From NCBI GenBank assembly GCA_023144715.1, contig JAGLFC010000103.1, positions 1 through 19,092 of the forward strand: a DNA stretch of 19,092 nt. The letters are read 5' to 3'. Position 1 is the first letter of the stretch, and each line of letters begins with the position of its first letter. A program made the position numbers and the translations under genes. Below are positions 15,402 through 19,092 of the stretch, piece after piece. This DNA is from Gammaproteobacteria bacterium. GTDB taxonomy: Bacteria; Pseudomonadota; Gammaproteobacteria; GRL18. Under the pieces are notes generated by a model. That model saw only the letters and a list, made by a program, of their open reading frames with translations. It did no database searches and was not told the origin of the DNA.

Positions 15402-17366
15402 TTAAATGCTTTTAAGAAAATTAAGAAGTTTATTAGTAGTATAATTTTTTTGTACAAAATTAATACCGCATTTGCGATTATCATTAAATTTTTGTATCGC
15501 AATATTGTCATAAATATAAGATACTATTTTATTTAAAGAATTGAAAATATAATTTTTTGGATAAAGATATTCAACACCATCCCAATGCAAAAAAACAGCT
15601 TGATTGCCTGATGCAAAACCTTCTCCAGGAGCAATATGAAAGCTTTCAGGTAAGGTATCAGTGTTACTGACAGATAAAATAAAACCAATATCTTTTAATG
15701 CTATTTGGGTATCTACCCATCCTTTTACATTGATATAACTTTCAAGGTTATTTTCTTTAATATACTGTTCACACTGATTAAAATAATCCATTTCATCTTT
15801 ATCTTTAGCAACCCATGACAGTTCATGAGGCATTTTTCCAAAGATACTGAGGTTATATCGCTGATCTTTAGTTTTAAGTTGATTTAAAATTTGAAGTGCA
15901 TTTAAATATCCTTTTCTAGCAGGAAGAATGCCTACAATACCAAGGTTATATACTTTGTCTGAATGTTTAGATGTTTTATAGTTTTTTGTATCAATAAAAT
16001 TGGGGATTAATCTTGCTTTATTGCGATCAATATTAAAGGTATTAATCATTTTTTCAAAAGTATAAACACCTACCGTACAAAAAAAATCTACATTTAATGG
16101 GTTTATTTGATGTCCATAATTTCTTGTGAGTTCAACACGATGTAATCGAATGATAAGTTTTTGATGATTAAGTTTATGCAATGAATACCACACAGCATTA
16201 CCAAATAACCATTCGCAGAAAATAACATCAGCCCATATTAGCAATTCATTGCTCTTTGCTTCATCATGGGTTTCATGACCACTCCATTGATCAATTTTAA
16301 CTTGATAAGTTGCTTTAAACTCTGGGATCATATTGGATATAAATTTTAAATCATGCCCAGCAATAAGTAATTTAGGTTTAATGAAATCAAAAAAATCATA
16401 ATAGTCATTATCTTTTATTAATTGGAGCATATTTTTTAGCTCGGTAGAATATTTGAAATCTTTGATTGTATTCCAATTCTTATTTATAAAATCAGAAAAT
16501 TTTTCAAATAGTTCTTTATCAATATCACCTTGATAATAATTTTTAATTGCTTGTAAAACAGTTTGTAATGCAACTTGTCCTCTTTTTTCAAAAAAACTAA
16601 AATTAAATTTTTCTAAATTTTTTTCGGCATAATTCCATACATAAAGATGATTAGATAATTCTCTTGAGCCGTAAATTTGGGTAGAAGATGCTTCGCCTGT
16701 GTGACTTTTATGATATATAAATAAAGGCTTATCCATATAAATAATATTAGAAGAAGCTTTTAATACATCAATAAAAAAAATAGTATCTTCGCCCATTTTA
16801 ATGGTTTCATTCCACACTATTTTATTATTTATTAAGATACTTTTTTTGATAAATGAAGGAACAGTGGTACTTTGATTTTTAATAAAAGATAAAATTTTTT
16901 CTGATTTTGATGATACATTTGAAAAATCAGAAATTGAATTCATAATTAACGTTTTATCTCCATCATCCATAATCAAGCTACCTCGAATAATAGAGGCATT
17001 CTTTGAAGATGCTAGTGCATATTGCTCTTCAATTGCTGAACTTATTATTTCATCATCAATATCCAAAAAAAATATATAGGTACCTTTAGCAGATTTTAGA
17101 CCAATATTTCTAGGTTTAGAAGGAGAGCCACTATTTTTGTTGAGTTTAATAATATGCCAGTGACTATATAAGTTAGTTTCATTTTCTAAAATAAAAACAC
17201 TATTATCTATTGAGCCATCATCAATAAAAATAACTTCAAAATTATGTTCTGGAAAATCTATATTTTTGAGTGATTCAACACAACGATCAAGTTTATTTTC
17301 TGCATTGTAACATGGAATAATAATTGACACTTTAACGTCTTGATCACACATGATAAAAATTTCCAT
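15402..17366 (-). CDS. Two-domain glycosyltransferase: GT2 (GT-A fold) fused to a GT4-like (GT-B) domain
   Basis: Predicted cytoplasmic enzyme with two sugar-transfer domains in 654 residues. The N-terminal GT2 domain starts with VSIIIPCYNAE (about 13-23), then VIFIDDGS (45-52), SKPRNIG (83-89) and the metal-binding FLDIDDE with Asp102 and Asp104; WNETIKMGEDTIFFIDVLK follows. From about residue 330 a second domain begins (LLIAGHD), with VGILPARKGY near 480, LSIFGK, VKGWV and GEGFASGNQAVFLHWDG near the end, which resembles GT4-type enzymes. The ATG at 17366 overlaps the upstream gene by 23 nt and has no ribosome site; ATG at 17351 (8 nt overlap, TGGAAA upstream) begins MCDQDVKVSII and is at least as likely. 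Donor and acceptor sugars are unknown. Base composition is strikingly AT-rich. Confidence 0.85.
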   Translation of the reverse strand: MEIFIMCDQDVKVSIIIPCYNAENKLDRCVESLKNIDFPEHNFEVIFIDDGSIDNSVFILENETNLYSHWHIIKLNKNSGSPSKPRNIGLKSAKGTYIFFLDIDDEIISSAIEEQYALASSKNASIIRGSLIMDDGDKTLIMNSISDFSNVSSKSEKILSFIKNQSTTVPSFIKKSILINNKIVWNETIKMGEDTIFFIDVLKASSNIIYMDKPLFIYHKSHTGEASSTQIYGSRELSNHLYVWNYAEKNLEKFNFSFFEKRGQVALQTVLQAIKNYYQGDIDKELFEKFSDFINKNWNTIKDFKYSTELKNMLQLIKDNDYYDFFDFIKPKLLIAGHDLKFISNMIPEFKATYQVKIDQWSGHETHDEAKSNELLIWADVIFCEWLFGNAVWYSLHKLNHQKLIIRLHRVELTRNYGHQINPLNVDFFCTVGVYTFEKMINTFNIDRNKARLIPNFIDTKNYKTSKHSDKVYNLGIVGILPARKGYLNALQILNQLKTKDQRYNLSIFGKMPHELSWVAKDKDEMDYFNQCEQYIKENNLESYINVKGWVDTQIALKDIGFILSVSNTDTLPESFHIAPGEGFASGNQAVFLHWDGVEYLYPKNYIFNSLNKIVSYIYDNIAIQKFNDNRKCGINFVQKNYTTNKLLNFLKSI

Positions 17367-19092
17367 TTATAGTTTTTTTATAATCCATTAACATTTTTTT
17401 AAAATATTGTTTTTTACATATAATATTATTGAGGTTAATAGAAGTTGAAAAAGTATATTTTTTAGAATGATCTAAAATCATAATATTATCGATATAATGG
17501 GTATGTAATAAGGCATTTTTAATTCGAGTTTTTTTAGCTAAGAATTTGTAACTAAGAATAGCAATAAAAGTAGTATTAATAATACTTTCCCAATTATCAG
17601 AATATTTTTTAAGGTATGAAAGAGAGACAACGCCTGTATCATTATTATTATATTTTTCATAATATGGTGCTACATCAATATCAGCAACAGTATCAGATAA
17701 GACGATCAATAATTTTTTTGTGAGTTGTTCATGAATATTATAATGTTTAATAATTTGTATAATATCATTGTCATTATCTGCAATCATGACAATAGTAATG
17801 GATGAATCTATGTCTTTATATGGAAAGTTTATAGTATTTAATATTTCTTTAAATCTATTATAATAAGTATGATTTTCCAGTACTAGATGTAAATTGTCTT
17901 CTCTAATTTGAGAAATCTTAGATTCTGTTAAGTTTTTTAGTTTAGAAGATAATTCATTTGGATAAATAATATTATCTCCAAAAAACTTTTCCATCCCTAC
18001 TGAATTATTAGAAATTACTAAGGTGTTACTGGATATTAATTCAAAAACTCGACGTGCAAACATTGTTGAAGAGGTCTGCACTGTATTAATATTTAAACCA
18101 AACAAACTGGATTTATATGCTTTATCAATTTGTTCATGAGGAATACTTGGTTTTATATATTTCTGATATTTTGTAGGAAATTGATGGTTATTATCTTCAC
18201 TACCGTAATGCCTATCATAAATAATAAGTGTCTTATTACTTAATAAAATGGTATCAAATATTTTTTCCATATCAATACAACGTTCTTTATGTTGTGCATA
18301 CCAACTTCCTGCAAAAATAATAGCATTGTCACGTTCATATTTTTCAATTGGGTTAAACAATTTTAATTGTGCCGCAAATGGTAAACAATAGACATTTGGA
18401 TGTGAATATTCTGTTTTATACTGCTCTACGCATTCTTCGGCTGTTGTAAAAATATAATCAAATTTAATGGCTGTATCTATAAAATTATGAATTTGATCAT
18501 TATAATGTGTTGGATCTTCTTTATTCCAAAAAATAGTAGGAATATTATTTTGTTTGCAATATGAAAGGATGTTTAATAACTCTATTCTATTTTCTTTAGA
18601 GAAATTTATACTAGAATAAACTTTCCCTTTCCAAGGACGAATATTTGAATCGGTTCCAGACCATGCTGATTCACAAAAAAATAAATCGGGTTTATTTTCT
18701 ATAAATGTATTTTCCCAATTATCAGGGGTAAATGTAATCGCATCAAATTCGTATTTAAAACTATTATAGGAAAATTCATCACATAAAAGTGCAACTTTAA
18801 TACTGCGAATATCTTTTATTTTTTTATCTTGAAGTGAAATATTCTTTTTAATTTTTTTTTTCAGAGTGGGTTGTCCCTTTTGCACACACTGTAATTCTTC
18901 TTCAAGATCTCTTTGTTTTTCTTTCCATATTTTTAATATATTGAAAGGTAATTTTAAGAAATCAATTATTGAGCGAGTATCATTTATTAATAAATATCCT
19001 AGTTTATAGGAAGCTGAATGACGATAAGTAAGATAATTATGGTGTTCATTTTTTGCTAAGATACGGTATGATTCTCTTTCATTACTTATTAT
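17344..19092 (-). CDS. CgeB-like glycosyltransferase with extra C-terminal domain (start outside window)
   Basis: Open frame of 582 residues from the right window edge to a TGA at 17344. A GTG at 18885 is possible as a start but is probably internal: the frame upstream has no stop for 69 codons and codes for a sensible segment (HSASYKLGYLLIND, then a helical LEEELQ stretch) often found at the front of such proteins. The middle matches CgeB-type glycosyltransferases: IFWNKEDPTHYND (about 186-198 of the visible frame), VYCLPFAAQ, FAGSWY near 260, IYDRHYG, and TMFARRVFELISS near 345-357. After about residue 430 a C-terminal region (SITIVMIADNDN, LLIVLSD) recalls a GT2 domain but has no DxD motif. 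It overlaps the next glycosyltransferase gene and shares its high AT content. Substrate unknown. Confidence 0.82.
   Translation of the reverse strand: MISNERESYRILAKNEHHNYLTYRHSASYKLGYLLINDTRSIIDFLKLPFNILKIWKEKQRDLEEELQCVQKGQPTLKKKIKKNISLQDKKIKDIRSIKVALLCDEFSYNSFKYEFDAITFTPDNWENTFIENKPDLFFCESAWSGTDSNIRPWKGKVYSSINFSKENRIELLNILSYCKQNNIPTIFWNKEDPTHYNDQIHNFIDTAIKFDYIFTTAEECVEQYKTEYSHPNVYCLPFAAQLKLFNPIEKYERDNAIIFAGSWYAQHKERCIDMEKIFDTILLSNKTLIIYDRHYGSEDNNHQFPTKYQKYIKPSIPHEQIDKAYKSSLFGLNINTVQTSSTMFARRVFELISSNTLVISNNSVGMEKFFGDNIIYPNELSSKLKNLTESKISQIREDNLHLVLENHTYYNRFKEILNTINFPYKDIDSSITIVMIADNDNDIIQIIKHYNIHEQLTKKLLIVLSDTVADIDVAPYYEKYNNNDTGVVSLSYLKKYSDNWESIINTTFIAILSYKFLAKKTRIKNALLHTHYIDNIMILDHSKKYTFSTSINLNNIICKKQYFKKMLMDYKKTINGNFYHV

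Overview
The window reads as chromosomal DNA of an AT-rich gammaproteobacterium. The best evidence is a RapA that matches the enterobacterial protein along its length, a YajD-type HNH protein, an LpxL/HtrB-type lipid A acyltransferase and the gene order def-fmt-rsmB-DUF4390-ntrY. A relative of the Methylococcales or Thiotrichales would fit, but the lineage cannot be fixed from the sequence alone. There are no rRNA or tRNA genes, CRISPR arrays, insertion sequences or phage genes that I can see.

Layout, left to right. (1) 1-357, minus strand: the N-terminal part of uracil-DNA glycosylase, cut by the window edge. (2) 410-4139, minus strand: a tight four-gene TRAP transporter operon, transcribed in the order TatT lipoprotein, DctP, DctQ, DctM. 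(3) 4140-4409: a divergent intergenic region with a cluster of short inverted repeats. (4) 4410-8342, plus strand: rapA followed by a lipid A acyltransferase gene whose 5' end carries an imperfect in-frame duplication. (5) 8354-8758, minus strand: yajD, convergent with the acyltransferase gene. (6) 8845-9551, plus strand: a rhodanese gene translationally coupled to a small, probably exported protein with two cysteines. (7) 9575-15238, minus strand: def, fmt, rsmB, a DUF4390 gene and ntrY, nearly all overlapping or within a few bases. The response-regulator gene ntrX, usually next to ntrY, is absent. (8) 15402-19092, minus strand: two large glycosyltransferase genes, visibly more AT-rich than their neighbours. 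The upstream one has an open frame to the right window edge, so its true start lies outside.

How the genes work together. The TRAP operon codes for a complete periplasmic-binding-protein-dependent importer with an extra TatT lipoprotein; the binding protein lacks arginine at the position that usually grips a carboxylate substrate, so an unusual ligand is likely. def, fmt and rsmB serve translation (N-terminal deformylation, initiator tRNA formylation, 16S rRNA methylation), and ntrY is a membrane sensor kinase read through from them. The two glycosyltransferases probably belong to a surface polysaccharide or protein glycosylation locus that continues to the right.

Nothing here amounts to a clearly new biological system. 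The points most worth checking are the duplicated 5' end of the acyltransferase gene, the DctP/TatT transporter, the ntrY without ntrX, the small protein after the rhodanese, and the AT-rich multidomain glycosyltransferase locus.
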